Shown here in pieces: positions 1 to 7,631 of a DNA stretch of 64,000 nucleotides. The notes under the pieces were generated by a model. That model made no database searches, had not been told where the DNA came from, and saw only the letters and a list, made by a program, of their open reading frames with translations. This stretch comes from SIG299 sp045531895. Its GTDB lineage: Bacteria; Bacillota; Clostridia; Lachnospirales; Lachnospiraceae. Every line of letters starts with the position of its first letter. The first letter of the stretch is position 1. The stretch is from assembly GCA_045531895.1 (NCBI GenBank), contig JAZSEW010000070.1:27627-91626 (forward strand), written 5' to 3'. The position numbers were made by a program, and so were the translations under genes.

Positions 1-546
1 TACTACAATTGCATAAATACCATACAGAATACCCCGAACCTTTCTTGCCTTCGGAAGCTCCACCTGTTCCGCCTCATTTTGTGCTTTTGCCAGGCTGTAG
101 AGCATTTCAAAGAACCAGCCTTCCAGCGCTGTCAAAACAAAACATAACATCATCAAACCACGCTCCACAAATATCTCTTCTCCGACAGCATGCAGTACTG
201 CTACTGTTCCTACGGAAGCTACTGTCACCCATGCCTCTAACAGATTGGTCCGGTATTTTAAATAGTGTACAATATCCTCTGTAGTGAAAGGCAGATAATT
301 AAATGGCTTTTCGTATAATGCGCTCACTTCGATAAATGCCCACATAAACACATAGGACATGGCAAAGACATTAAAATCCTCCTCATTTTTAACGTATGGC
401 AGTGCAATAAAGAAAAAATATAATGCTACCACCAAAATGCACTTCCAGCCACATATCACACCTTTAAAATCTGCCCAAAGCATTCTGCCTGCCATTTTTC
501 TAATACTCTTTTTATGTCCCTGTTCTTCTAACCAATCTCTGTCCAT
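1..546 (-). CDS. Integral membrane protein, probable ABC permease subunit (3' part outside window)
   Basis: An open frame runs without a stop from the ATG at 546 to the left edge, giving at least 182 codons. The start has a good ribosome site (AAAGGAGGA). The protein begins with a short charged stretch and then has several hydrophobic segments (about residues 36-54, 63-76 and 108-150). It starts 13 bases after the stop of the ABC ATPase gene, so the two form one transcription unit. I infer it is the membrane partner of that ATPase. No family signature was recognised, so export versus import and the substrate are unknown. The C-terminus is missing only because of the window edge. Confidence 0.7.
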   Translation of the reverse strand, partial: MDRDWLEEQGHKKSIRKMAGRMLWADFKGVICGWKCILVVALYFFFIALPYVKNEEDFNVFAMSYVFMWAFIEVSALYEKPFNYLPFTTEDIVHYLKYRTNLLEAWVTVASVGTVAVLHAVGEEIFVERGLMMLCFVLTALEGWFFEMLYSLAKAQNEAEQVELPKARKVRGILYGIYAIVV

Positions 547-559
547 GATACTCCTCCTT

Positions 560-1438
560 TTAATATACACTCTTACGTTCTGCTACCGGATGCTTTTGTC
601 CGTACAGGTAACAAAGCAGCTGTTCAATACTTGGTGCCTCTGTTTTGTCTGCCAGTGGAAACGGTCCGTCTTCACTCTTTACCAGACCTTCACTATAAGT
701 TTCTCTATCCACTCTGCCAATCAGTTTACTCTTCATGCAGTCTAACTGGTGTCTGCTTCCCTTTACAATTCTGTACTGTGACACCACCGCTTCCTTCTCA
801 TCAAACAGGGTCTGCTTTCCCTTTTCTAAAATAAGCAGGTAATCTGCCATGCGGTCCAACTCCTCTGTTAAGTGAGTCGTCCAGATAATATTGCGGTTGC
901 CGGATTCCATATACTCACCCATCAGTTCATACAAATCCTTTCTGGCAAAGCTGTCCAGCGATGCCGTCGGTTCATCTAAAAATAAAACTTTAGAGTCATA
1001 ACTGAAGGCAAATGCCATCTGCACCTTTAACTTCATACCGGCGGACAGTTTCTTCATCCTGCGTTTTACCGGAATATCCAGCCGCGCTAACAGGCTTTCA
1101 TATTTTTCTTTATCAAAGTCCTTATAAAACGGACCGTAAATCTCTCCGATATCTCTGGCACTAATTGTCTCTGTAAACGGACAATCCTCCAACACAAAAG
1201 CACATTGTCTGCGGTAGTCCTGTCTTGCCTCGCCGTCTCTGCCGCCTTCCTTGCCGTTTATGGTGATTGTACCGCCATTCAGACAATCTCCAAACAACAT
1301 AGACTGAAACAACGTACTTTTCCCGGAACCATTTCTGCCAACGATACCTAAAATGTAGCCTTCCGGCAAATCAAAGTTAATTTCGCCAAGAGTAAAGTTA
1401 TCTCTCTCTTTTACAAATTGTTCTACTCTCACTCCCAT
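560..1438 (-). CDS. ABC transporter ATP-binding protein
   Basis: The product is a cytoplasmic ATPase that powers a membrane partner, probably the gene that follows. Seen: Walker A GRNGSGKST near residue 35, an ABC signature-like LSAGMKLKVQMAFAF, and Walker B VLFLDEPTASLD with the H-loop WTTH. The frame is open upstream to 1558, but the ATG at 1438 is preferred because GGAGG lies six bases before it and the ATP-binding fold begins directly after it; the upstream 40 codons overlap the promoter. The protein is about 292 residues, usual for the single-domain YtrB/EcsA-like class. Such operons are often controlled by a GntR/YtrA repressor, but no repressor gene is seen next to it here. Confidence 0.85.
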   Translation of the reverse strand: MGVRVEQFVKERDNFTLGEINFDLPEGYILGIVGRNGSGKSTLFQSMLFGDCLNGGTITINGKEGGRDGEARQDYRRQCAFVLEDCPFTETISARDIGEIYGPFYKDFDKEKYESLLARLDIPVKRRMKKLSAGMKLKVQMAFAFSYDSKVLFLDEPTASLDSFARKDLYELMGEYMESGNRNIIWTTHLTEELDRMADYLLILEKGKQTLFDEKEAVVSQYRIVKGSRHQLDCMKSKLIGRVDRETYSEGLVKSEDGPFPLADKTEAPSIEQLLCYLYGQKHPVAERKSVY

Positions 1439-1525
1439 AGGGAACCTCCATTCCAAACCTAATCTTTTTCCTACAGCCTTTGCAACATCTTTTTGTAAAT
1501 AGCTGTATATGTACTGTTTATTTAC

Positions 1526-1565
1526 TGTATATATTATATATACACAGTTTATGTACAAATGTCAA
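1526..1565 (-). promoter_or_regulatory. Promoter with overlapping palindromic operator for the ABC operon
   Basis: On the minus strand TTGACA (1560-1565) is followed 17 bases later by TATATA (1537-1542). A 19-bp palindrome, perfect except for its central base, TGTATATATnATATATACA (1526-1544), covers the -10 region. A repressor bound there would block RNA polymerase. The form resembles YtrA/GntR operators, but no regulator is encoded nearby. Confidence 0.6.
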
Positions 1566-1624
1566 TAGGTATTCTGAAAAAAAATTAATTTTCCTCTTTC
1601 TTTATTAAAAGACTATAAACTCCC

Positions 1625-1653
1625 TTGAAATTGCAGTTTCCAAGCCATACAAT
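1625..1653 (+). promoter_or_regulatory. Probable promoter of the dnaK paralogue
   Basis: TTGAAA (1625-1630), a 17-base spacer and TACAAT (1648-1653) lie 44 bases before the dnaK start. I saw no CIRCE (HrcA) inverted repeat, so heat control of the usual kind is not supported. Confidence 0.5.
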
Positions 1654-1697
1654 GGTAAAAACGTGCCAAACGGCACCATAAGAATGGAGAAAAAGAA

Positions 1698-3446
1698 ATG
1701 AGTAAAGTGATTGGAATCGATTTAGGAACAACTAATAGTTGCGTTGCCGTGGTAGAAAACGGCGAACCTGTCATCATCCCAAATGAAATGGGACAGCGCA
1801 CCACACCAAGTATCGTCGCCTTCACCAAAGCCGGTGAACGTTTAGTAGGAGAGGTTGCCAGACGCCAGCTTGCTACCAATGCAGAGCGCACCATTTCTTC
1901 CGTAAAACGCCACATGGGCACCGAATGGCACCAGATGATTGACGGCAAAGAATATAAACCACAGACCATCAGCGCCATGGTGTTGGCCCAGTTAAGGAAA
2001 AGTGCAGAAAGTTTCCTTGGGGAACCGGTGCAGGACGCGGTGATTACCGTCCCTGCCTATTTCAATGACGCCCAGCGTCAGGCTACCAAGGACGCCGGAC
2101 GAATTGCCGGATTAAATGTACTTCGTATTATCAACGAGCCAACCAGCGCTGCCCTGTCCTACGGGCTGGACCACGGCGATGCCCAGAAGCTTATGGTATA
2201 CGACCTCGGCGGCGGTACCTTTGACGTATCTGTCATTGAAATTGCGGACGGCGTTATAGAAGTTCTGGCTACCGCCGGTGACAACCATTTAGGCGGCGAT
2301 GACTTCGATGCCAGAGTTGCAAACTTTCTGGTTCAGGAATTTAAGAAAGAACACAAAGTCGACCTTTCCAGAGATATCACTGCCTACTACCGTGTGAAAG
2401 AAGCGGCAGAAAAAGCGAAAAAAGAGCTTTCCACCGCTGAAACTACCAATATCAACCTTCCTTTCTTAACCCAGATTAAGGGAGAGCCTGTGCATATGGA
2501 TATCAACTTATCCCGTGCTAAATTCGAAGAACTGGTAGCAGACCTCATTGACCGCACCGTAGGTCCGGTTCATCAGGCTCTGTCCGATGCAGGCGTGTCT
2601 GCTAACGAACTGTCCAAAGTACTTTTGGTCGGCGGTTCCACCCGTATCCCGGCAGTACAGGCAAAGGTTCGTCAGTTGACCGGAAAAGAACCATCCCGCA
2701 ACATCAATCCGGACGAGTGTGTTGCCCTTGGTGCCGCAGTGCTCGGCAGCACCTTGCAGGGAAATGCTCTGGTTGCCAAAGGCACCGGAAAAGATTTGCT
2801 GCTTCTTGACGTCACCCCGATGAGCCTTTCCATCGAAACCGTAGGCGGCGTTGCCACCCGCCTCATCGAGCGAAACACCACTATTCCAACCCGCTATGCC
2901 AAGGTATTCTCCACCGCTGCTCCGTATCAGAGCAACGTAGACATCCGTGTTCTTCAAGGTGAACGACCAATGGCTGCAGATAATAAACGTATCGGTAACT
3001 TCCGCCTGAAAGGAATCCGCAAGGCTCCGGCCGGCGTTCCGCAGATTGAAGTCACCTTCGATATTGACGCTAACGGTATTTTAAAGGTTTCTGCCAGAGA
3101 CTTGGACACCATGAAGGAACAGTCCATCACCATCACTGCCTCTGACCGGATGTCCGACATGGAAGTAGAACAGGCTATGCGGGATGCCGCAGAATATGCC
3201 GGTTTAGATGCCCTCCGTGTGGAAGCACTGGAGCTTTCCAGAGAGGCACAAACTACCTGGTCCAAGGCCCAGCAGTTATTAAAGGATGAGAAAAAGACTA
3301 TGGACAAGAACCGCAAAAAGCAGTTAAAGAAAGATTCCGATGCCCTGCAAAAAGCTCTGTCCAAGCTTCGCTTGGATAAGGTCACGCCGGAACAAATAGA
3401 GAATATCAGGCAGGCAAAAGCACAATTAGAGGTGACCTTAGGCTAA
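1698..3446 (+). CDS. dnaK: Hsp70 family chaperone, stand-alone DnaK paralogue
   Basis: The protein is an ATP-dependent Hsp70 chaperone. Visible are the nucleotide-binding motifs IGIDLGTTNSCVAVV at the N-terminus, VYDLGGGTFDVSVIE and LLVGGSTRIPAV, followed by the substrate-binding domain (LLLLDVTPMSLSIET). It has 582 residues, a little short of the usual 600-620: the lid is reduced and there is no acidic Gly-rich tail ending EEVD-like or DAEVVD. It is not next to grpE, hrcA or dnaJ, so it is probably a second Hsp70 and not the main heat-shock copy. Start ATG 1698 has a GGAGAAAAAGAA ribosome site. A bidirectional terminator follows directly. Confidence 0.9.
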   Translation: MSKVIGIDLGTTNSCVAVVENGEPVIIPNEMGQRTTPSIVAFTKAGERLVGEVARRQLATNAERTISSVKRHMGTEWHQMIDGKEYKPQTISAMVLAQLRKSAESFLGEPVQDAVITVPAYFNDAQRQATKDAGRIAGLNVLRIINEPTSAALSYGLDHGDAQKLMVYDLGGGTFDVSVIEIADGVIEVLATAGDNHLGGDDFDARVANFLVQEFKKEHKVDLSRDITAYYRVKEAAEKAKKELSTAETTNINLPFLTQIKGEPVHMDINLSRAKFEELVADLIDRTVGPVHQALSDAGVSANELSKVLLVGGSTRIPAVQAKVRQLTGKEPSRNINPDECVALGAAVLGSTLQGNALVAKGTGKDLLLLDVTPMSLSIETVGGVATRLIERNTTIPTRYAKVFSTAAPYQSNVDIRVLQGERPMAADNKRIGNFRLKGIRKAPAGVPQIEVTFDIDANGILKVSARDLDTMKEQSITITASDRMSDMEVEQAMRDAAEYAGLDALRVEALELSREAQTTWSKAQQLLKDEKKTMDKNRKKQLKKDSDALQKALSKLRLDKVTPEQIENIRQAKAQLEVTLG

Positions 3447-3457
3447 CATAAAGCAGC

Positions 3458-3515
3458 AAAAAAGACCAGCCGGCAGGCAATCTGATGATTTGCACCTTCC
3501 GGTTGGTCTTTTTTT
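3458..3515. terminator. Bidirectional rho-independent terminator
   Basis: A stem AAAAAGACCAGCCGG paired with CCGGTTGGTCTTTTT has a U-run on either strand, so it can end both dnaK (plus) and the small membrane gene (minus). Confidence 0.85.
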
Positions 3516-3517
3516 AT

Positions 3518-3700
3518 TTACATATTATACTTCATGAAGCTCCTCACTGCCAACACAAAAATCAGACCAAGTATTATATTAAATACAAAATCTGCTGTTG
3601 TCCAATGAAAGACAATCATTAAAATGCCAAAAATAATAACAATTACAGTTAAAATATTTCTCAGTTTCGGGATATCGTATTCCCAGTTGATTTCTTTCAT
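3518..3700 (-). CDS. Small two-helix membrane protein, function unknown
   Basis: A 60-residue protein with an N-terminal charged segment (MKEINWEYDIPKLRN) and two hydrophobic helices (about residues 15-31 and 37-52), ending in basic residues. The ribosome site GGAGG lies eight bases before the ATG. It follows the acetyltransferase gene by 14 bases and ends at the bidirectional terminator, so it is the last gene of that unit. No family was recognised. Confidence 0.65.
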   Translation of the reverse strand: MKEINWEYDIPKLRNILTVIVIIFGILMIVFHWTTADFVFNIILGLIFVLAVRSFMKYNM

Positions 3701-3713
3701 TGTACATTGCCTC

Positions 3714-4151
3714 CTACTCTATTTCTTTAAACAGTAGTACCGACTCAATCTCCTGAAATCCATTTTTCAAATAGAAATAGTGGGAAGGGAAATCCCGCTG
3801 TGTTCCCAAAAGAATAGAATCACAACCACGCTTTTCCGCTTCCTTTGCTACTAATTCCATAAAGATGCTTCCACAGCCTTTTCGCTGTACCTCAGGACTA
3901 ATACAGAAATCCTCGATTCGAAAAAATGGTCCTTCTATGCACGGAACAATCATTCCAAGCACCAAGCCGACGATTTTTTCCTGTTCCACTGCAGCAAAAC
4001 AGCACTTTGTATCCGAATTCAAATAGGCGCGGATATAGATTTCTACTTCCATTTCTTCGTATACTTCATCCCACGGTTTCTCACGGTAAGCGGATATGTA
4101 TACCTTGGCACATTCGGAAACATCTTTACTTTCCGGTATTTTTATATACAT
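3714..4151 (-). CDS. GNAT family N-acetyltransferase
   Basis: A cytoplasmic GCN5-related acetyltransferase of 145 residues; the substrate is unknown. The acetyl-CoA loop is visible as VQRKGCGSIFMELV, after the beta-strand IEDFCISP, and the C-terminal region SHYFYLKNGFQEIE is typical. The ATG at 4151 is chosen over the TTG at 4178 because GGAGG lies nine bases upstream of it. The start lies inside the end of the preceding gene (stop at 4126), which suggests translational coupling. Confidence 0.8.
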   Translation of the reverse strand: MYIKIPESKDVSECAKVYISAYREKPWDEVYEEMEVEIYIRAYLNSDTKCCFAAVEQEKIVGLVLGMIVPCIEGPFFRIEDFCISPEVQRKGCGSIFMELVAKEAEKRGCDSILLGTQRDFPSHYFYLKNGFQEIESVLLFKEIE

Positions 4152-4770
4152 TTGTCTTTTCCTCCAACTGTTTTGCAAATTCCTCTGCCGTCCCTAGCAG
4201 CAGTTCCTTTTTCTGTAGCAATACCAACCGGTTCTCATAAATCAAGCAAAACAAATCAGCAGTTTCCAAAGTACATTCCATACCCGCATAGGAAATTTTC
4301 TTATCTTCTCCTGCTCCACTCATGGCAAGCTCTTTTTCGCCAAATATCAAACGCAGCTTCTGATTTTCCATGGAAGCATTCATACTCTCCAACAGTTTCT
4401 TTGCCTTTTTCTCATAAGAGTTTTTCTTTCTGTCCTCCTTGCGAAGATAAAGAACACCAAGCACAATAGCAAGAAAACCCACAACCAACGGCACCGGCAA
4501 TTCCTGTGGTTTCATAATCCCCGGTACAAACAGGAAAATTCCCATTACAAGGAGCAAACCGCCAAAACGTCTTCTGCTTTCTCTACGGCGCTTTAACTCT
4601 GCTTCCGGTGCTCGTGGAGCTGCGTTTAATTTATCCGTTACCTTCCAAAGACCGGGAAGCTTCTTTCGGGAAGCCAGTTCCACCCGTTTTTCTAACATCC
4701 GGGCTACCTGTGCTGATAAAGTCTCTGTATCGTATGGTTTCATGGAAAAAATGAAATTTTTATCTGCCAT
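4126..4770 (-). CDS. Membrane protein with YcxB-like C-terminal domain
   Basis: A 214-residue protein. The first 65 residues are basic and soluble, two hydrophobic helices lie at about 68-87 and 91-109, and the rest is a soluble domain of alternating beta-strands that ends near LIYENRLVLLQKKEL. This order (two helices and then a small PH-like domain) resembles YcxB-type proteins; the assignment is an inference from pattern. The 3' end overlaps the acetyltransferase start by 26 bases. Confidence 0.6.
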   Translation of the reverse strand: MADKNFIFSMKPYDTETLSAQVARMLEKRVELASRKKLPGLWKVTDKLNAAPRAPEAELKRRRESRRRFGGLLLVMGIFLFVPGIMKPQELPVPLVVGFLAIVLGVLYLRKEDRKKNSYEKKAKKLLESMNASMENQKLRLIFGEKELAMSGAGEDKKISYAGMECTLETADLFCLIYENRLVLLQKKELLLGTAEEFAKQLEEKTNVYKNTGK

Positions 4771-4840
4771 GTGTTTGCTTCCTTTCTGCTTTTATTCTTT
4801 CTGAACATTTTACCACAATCCAAAGGTTCTTGCAATACGC

Positions 4841-6577
4841 TCACATTTCCTCCGGGCACTCCATGCCAAGCAGGTCACAGGCATCTTTCAGCACCTTCTG
4901 TACCGCATTCACCAGAGCCAGCCGCGCCTGTTTTTCTTCTTCACAGGCAGTCAAAATCGGGCACTCATGATAAAATTTGTTAAATGCACTGGCCACCGAG
5001 ATGATGTACCGTGCCACCACCGACGGCTCATACCGCTCCGCCGCAAGGAGCACTACCGTTTCATAGCTTGTCAACGTTTTTACCAACGCATATCCTGCCT
5101 CATCGGTAAGATGTGCGTAATTTATTGCATCAACCTCCATCAAACCGGATTCGCCTGTTGTCTTTTCTGCATACTCCACATTTACGCTTTTCCGCAAAAT
5201 ACTTTTTGCCCGGGCGTAAGTGTACTGCACATACGGTCCTGTGGTACCCTCAAAGCTTAACACATCCTCCCAGTTAAACTCCACATTTTTAATACGTTGA
5301 TTAAACAAGTCATGGAAAATTACCGCGCCGACGCCCACCTGCTTCGCCGTTTCTTCTTTCTTCTGTAAGTTTGGATTTTTGCTCTGAATGGCTGCCATCG
5401 CCCGTTCCATGGCCTCTTTTAAAATATCCTCCGCATAAACTATGTTACCGGTCCGGGAAGAAAGTTTTGCACCCGCCATGCTGACAAGACCATACGGCAC
5501 ATGCACCAGAGCACCTTCCGCCCATTCATAGCCCATGATTTTAATTGCAGTAAACACCTGTTTAAAATGTAAAGACTGCTCCAAGCCCGTCACATACAGA
5601 CACTTTTCAAAATTGTAGTTCTGCTTCCGATACAACACCGCTGCAATATCCCGGGAATGATAAATGGAACCACCATCGCTCTTGGTAATCAGGCAAGGCG
5701 GCATATCATAATCTGACAAATCAATAATATTTGCTCCCTGACTCGCCGACAGCAGGTTCTTTTTCTTCAGTTCCTCCGCCAGCGCCGGCACCTTTTCCCG
5801 GTAAAAGCTCTCTCCTAAATAGGAATCAAAGGAAATGCCAAGCAGCTTGTACACCCGCTCAAATTCCACCAGACTGATATCTTTAAACCAGTTCCAGATG
5901 GCAAGAGCCTCTTTGTCGTTCTGTTCCATCTTTACAAACCAGTTTCTTGCTTCCTCTATTAAAGTCTCATCCTTTTTTGCCTCGTTGCCAAACTTTACGT
6001 AAATACGCATCAGTTCCTCAATTCCTCTTTCTTCTACCTCTTCCTTGCTGCTCCACTTTTTGTATGCCACAATCAGCTTGCCAAACTGCGTACCCCAGTC
6101 ACCCAGATGATTGATACGCACTACGTTATAACCCAGCTTATCATAAATCTTATACAACGAATTTCCGATCACCGTGGTCCGTAAATGACCTACATGAAAA
6201 TTCTTTGCAATGTTCGGTGAGGAATAATCCATGCAGATGGTCTTGCCGATACCAGGCTGTTTTACACCGTGATTGATCTGGTTTACAGTCATCAGACACT
6301 GCTTCACATATGCTGTCCTGTTCAAAAAAATGTTGCAATAACCGTTTACTGCTTCCACTTTTTCAATGCCCAGTTCTTCTGCTTTTGCTTCCAATCCTGC
6401 TTTCAGTTCCTCCGCAATCAGCTTTGGATTCTTCCGAAGCACCTTTGCAAAAGAAAAGCAAGGCAGGGCAAAATCTCCCATAGAAGGCTCCGGTGGGGTT
6501 TCCAGCAGAGTAAGCAGTTGGTTTGTTGTGGTGTCGGCCAGTAATGTGGTTACATAGTTACAAATTTTGTTTTTCAT
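4841..6577 (-). CDS. argS: Arginyl-tRNA synthetase
   Basis: Class I enzyme that charges tRNA-Arg with arginine in the cytoplasm. Seen: the HIGH-type motif HVGH at residues 128-131 (NFHVGHLRTTVIGNS), the KMSKS-equivalent KLSSRTGN, TTGPYVQYTYARAKSILRK of the anticodon-binding (DALR) domain, and the full length of 578 residues. The open frame extends upstream to 6661, but ATG 6577 is used because AAAGGAG precedes it and the N-terminal domain starts there. The upstream extension crosses the attenuator region. Expression is probably controlled by the leader peptide and terminator described separately. Confidence 0.95.
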   Translation of the reverse strand: MKNKICNYVTTLLADTTTNQLLTLLETPPEPSMGDFALPCFSFAKVLRKNPKLIAEELKAGLEAKAEELGIEKVEAVNGYCNIFLNRTAYVKQCLMTVNQINHGVKQPGIGKTICMDYSSPNIAKNFHVGHLRTTVIGNSLYKIYDKLGYNVVRINHLGDWGTQFGKLIVAYKKWSSKEEVEERGIEELMRIYVKFGNEAKKDETLIEEARNWFVKMEQNDKEALAIWNWFKDISLVEFERVYKLLGISFDSYLGESFYREKVPALAEELKKKNLLSASQGANIIDLSDYDMPPCLITKSDGGSIYHSRDIAAVLYRKQNYNFEKCLYVTGLEQSLHFKQVFTAIKIMGYEWAEGALVHVPYGLVSMAGAKLSSRTGNIVYAEDILKEAMERAMAAIQSKNPNLQKKEETAKQVGVGAVIFHDLFNQRIKNVEFNWEDVLSFEGTTGPYVQYTYARAKSILRKSVNVEYAEKTTGESGLMEVDAINYAHLTDEAGYALVKTLTSYETVVLLAAERYEPSVVARYIISVASAFNKFYHECPILTACEEEKQARLALVNAVQKVLKDACDLLGMECPEEM

Positions 6578-6621
6578 AGTAATCTCCTTTCCTACTACAT
6601 CATATGTGGGTATAAGCACTT

Positions 6622-6676
6622 CAAAAATAAAAGAACCGCAACAAAATCGGCACCTTGCCAAATTTATTGCGGTTCT
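6622..6676 (-). terminator. Attenuator terminator in the argS leader
   Basis: On the minus strand AGAACCGCAA (6667-6676) pairs with TTGCGGTTCT (6632-6641), followed by TTTATTTTT. It lies about 55 bases before the argS start, inside the leader transcript, so its formation would stop transcription before argS. Confidence 0.85.
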
Positions 6677-6850
6677 GCATAATACTTATATAAACAACAG
6701 CGCCGCACGAAAACAAGACGTACACCTTGTAGTCATGCGGCAAATTTGCATGAGCTACAGGAACTTACGTCTGCATCTGCGTCTTAATCTTAAGCTGTTT
6801 ATATAAAGGTTGTTCATATTTGATTTACTCCTTTTCCTTGCGGAATGTTG
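6677..6850 (-). promoter_or_regulatory. Structured 5' leader of argS (attenuation control)
   Basis: Between the promoter and the terminator the leader has several pairing segments. TTATATAAAC AGC inside leader codons 4-8 (about 6794-6806) can pair with GCTGTTGTTTATATAA (6686-6701). The GACGTA of codons 16-18 can pair with TACGTC (near 6715-6723). GCCGCATG can pair either with an upstream CATGC or with CGTGCGGC (about 6701-6709), and the last segment's TGCGG could also hold the CCGCA arm of the terminator. I found no T-box motif (GGTGGnACCGCG). A ribosome stalled on the Arg codons would cover the first segments and could shift the fold to antitermination; this is an inference. Confidence 0.7.
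6755..6817 (-). CDS. Arginine-rich leader peptide of argS
   Basis: A 20-codon reading frame starts at ATG 6817 with an AAAAGGAG ribosome site ten bases upstream and ends at TAG 6755-6757. Arginine occupies positions 10, 12, 13, 14, 16 and 17, with Lys at 18 (core LRLRRRCRRK). Six Arg among 20 residues immediately before a terminator and argS is the mark of a stalling peptide that senses charged tRNA-Arg. Leader-peptide attenuation is classical for E. coli amino-acid operons and pheST; in Firmicutes synthetase genes usually carry T-boxes instead. The peptide itself probably has no other role. Confidence 0.8.
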   Translation of the reverse strand: MNNLYINSLRLRRRCRRKFL

Positions 6851-6855
6851 AAAGT

Positions 6856-6885
6856 AATGTAACATATCAAACACTTTTTTGTCAA
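6856..6885 (-). promoter_or_regulatory. Promoter of the argS leader transcript
   Basis: TTGACA (6880-6885), an 18-base spacer and TACATT (6856-6861) on the minus strand; the start would be near 6848, about 30 bases before the leader peptide ATG. Confidence 0.6.
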
Positions 6886-6901
6886 TAGAAATTATTTATT
6901 T

Positions 6902-7195
6902 TTAACACTGTCTCTTTACTATTTGCAGCTCGTATCCCAATGCCTGTAGCATATTACAGAACATCCGCAGGGACGGACTATTCTCTTTCTTTTCAATTCT
7001 GGAAATGACTTGCTGTTTACTCCCGGTAAGCTCTGCAAGCTCTGTCTGTGTTACTTTTTCTGCTTTTCTAATGCTAATCATCTCTCCGATTAATCGATAT
7101 TCCTCGCGGCTTTCTTCCCACAACTGTTCGAATTCTTTTGAAGTAGTTTTACGCTTTTTTATTTCTTCCTGCACATTTAACTGTTCAAAAGGCAT
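6902..7195 (-). CDS. XRE-family antitoxin of a HigBA-like pair
   Basis: A 97-residue DNA-binding protein. The helix-turn-helix is TQTELAELTGSKQQVISRIEKKENSPSLRMF (about residues 50-79, quoted in parts: TELAELTGSKQQVIS then RIEKKENSPSL). It lies 16 bases after the toxin gene, toxin first, which is the HigBA order. By family precedent it neutralises the toxin and represses the shared promoter through the palindrome upstream of the toxin. Confidence 0.8.
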   Translation of the reverse strand: MPFEQLNVQEEIKKRKTTSKEFEQLWEESREEYRLIGEMISIRKAEKVTQTELAELTGSKQQVISRIEKKENSPSLRMFCNMLQALGYELQIVKRQC

Positions 7196-7211
7196 ACTAA
7201 TCCCTCCTAGA

Positions 7212-7550
7212 CTAAATAAAGGTTTTTCCTAACATTTTTCCAAGTTCTTTTGCACGTTTAATTACAATCTTTTTGTCTGTTTTTTCTGTTTGATTTTTCT
7301 GCTTACGACATGCATGTAATAAATATAGGTTTTGCTCATCTGCCGCAACATAAAAAATCCTATTGTGCTTTCTGAAATAAACCTCGTAAACTTTCTTTTC
7401 CCACTGTTTAAATACTATTTTATCAAACTCCCCATTTTCCATGCACTCCAGCACAAAAAAGGCATCTACACGTTCCGGCTCTGTCAATGAGTCAATATAC
7501 TCCATTATCAAATTCTTACCGGACGAGGACTTATAAGTGTGTAACTTCAT
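7212..7550 (-). CDS. RelE/HigB-like toxin (phage-derived Gp49-like)
   Basis: A 112-residue basic protein. Its core VYEVYFRKHNRIFYVAAD and LYLLHACRKQKNQTEKTD match the pattern of HigB/Gp49-type mRNA interferases (beta-strand with R/K, then LLHAFxKKTxKTP-like tail). ATG 7550 is preferred over the open frame up to 7607 because AGGAG precedes it closely and the domain starts at MKLHTYKSSSG. The longer frame would run into the promoter. Genetic context with the antitoxin supports a type II toxin-antitoxin system. Confidence 0.8.
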   Translation of the reverse strand: MKLHTYKSSSGKNLIMEYIDSLTEPERVDAFFVLECMENGEFDKIVFKQWEKKVYEVYFRKHNRIFYVAADEQNLYLLHACRKQKNQTEKTDKKIVIKRAKELGKMLGKTFI

Positions 7551-7578
7551 TCCACTCCTTTCTATCTCTCCCAAGTTC

Positions 7579-7607
7579 AGAATACAACTTTTTAGTTGTA
7601 TTGTCAA
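7579..7607 (-). promoter_or_regulatory. Toxin-antitoxin promoter with operator between -35 and -10
   Basis: TTGACA (7602-7607) and TATTCT (7579-7584) are 17 bases apart on the minus strand. A perfect inverted repeat, AATACAACT / AGTTGTATT with a four-base centre (7581-7602), fills the spacer, so the antitoxin could repress by steric block. Confidence 0.75.
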
Positions 7608-7631
7608 GTAAAAAACAAAGCGATTTGTAAT

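Noticed and set aside
6567..6806. Plus-strand 79-codon frame over the argS leader
   Set aside because: It lies opposite the leader RNA and the terminator and has no translation signal; the minus-strand leader peptide explains the region.
6622..6850. T-box in front of argS
   Set aside because: The conserved T-box bases (GGTGGnACC) are not found; AAGGTGCCGATT is only a partial resemblance in the terminator loop, while the Arg-rich peptide fits attenuation.
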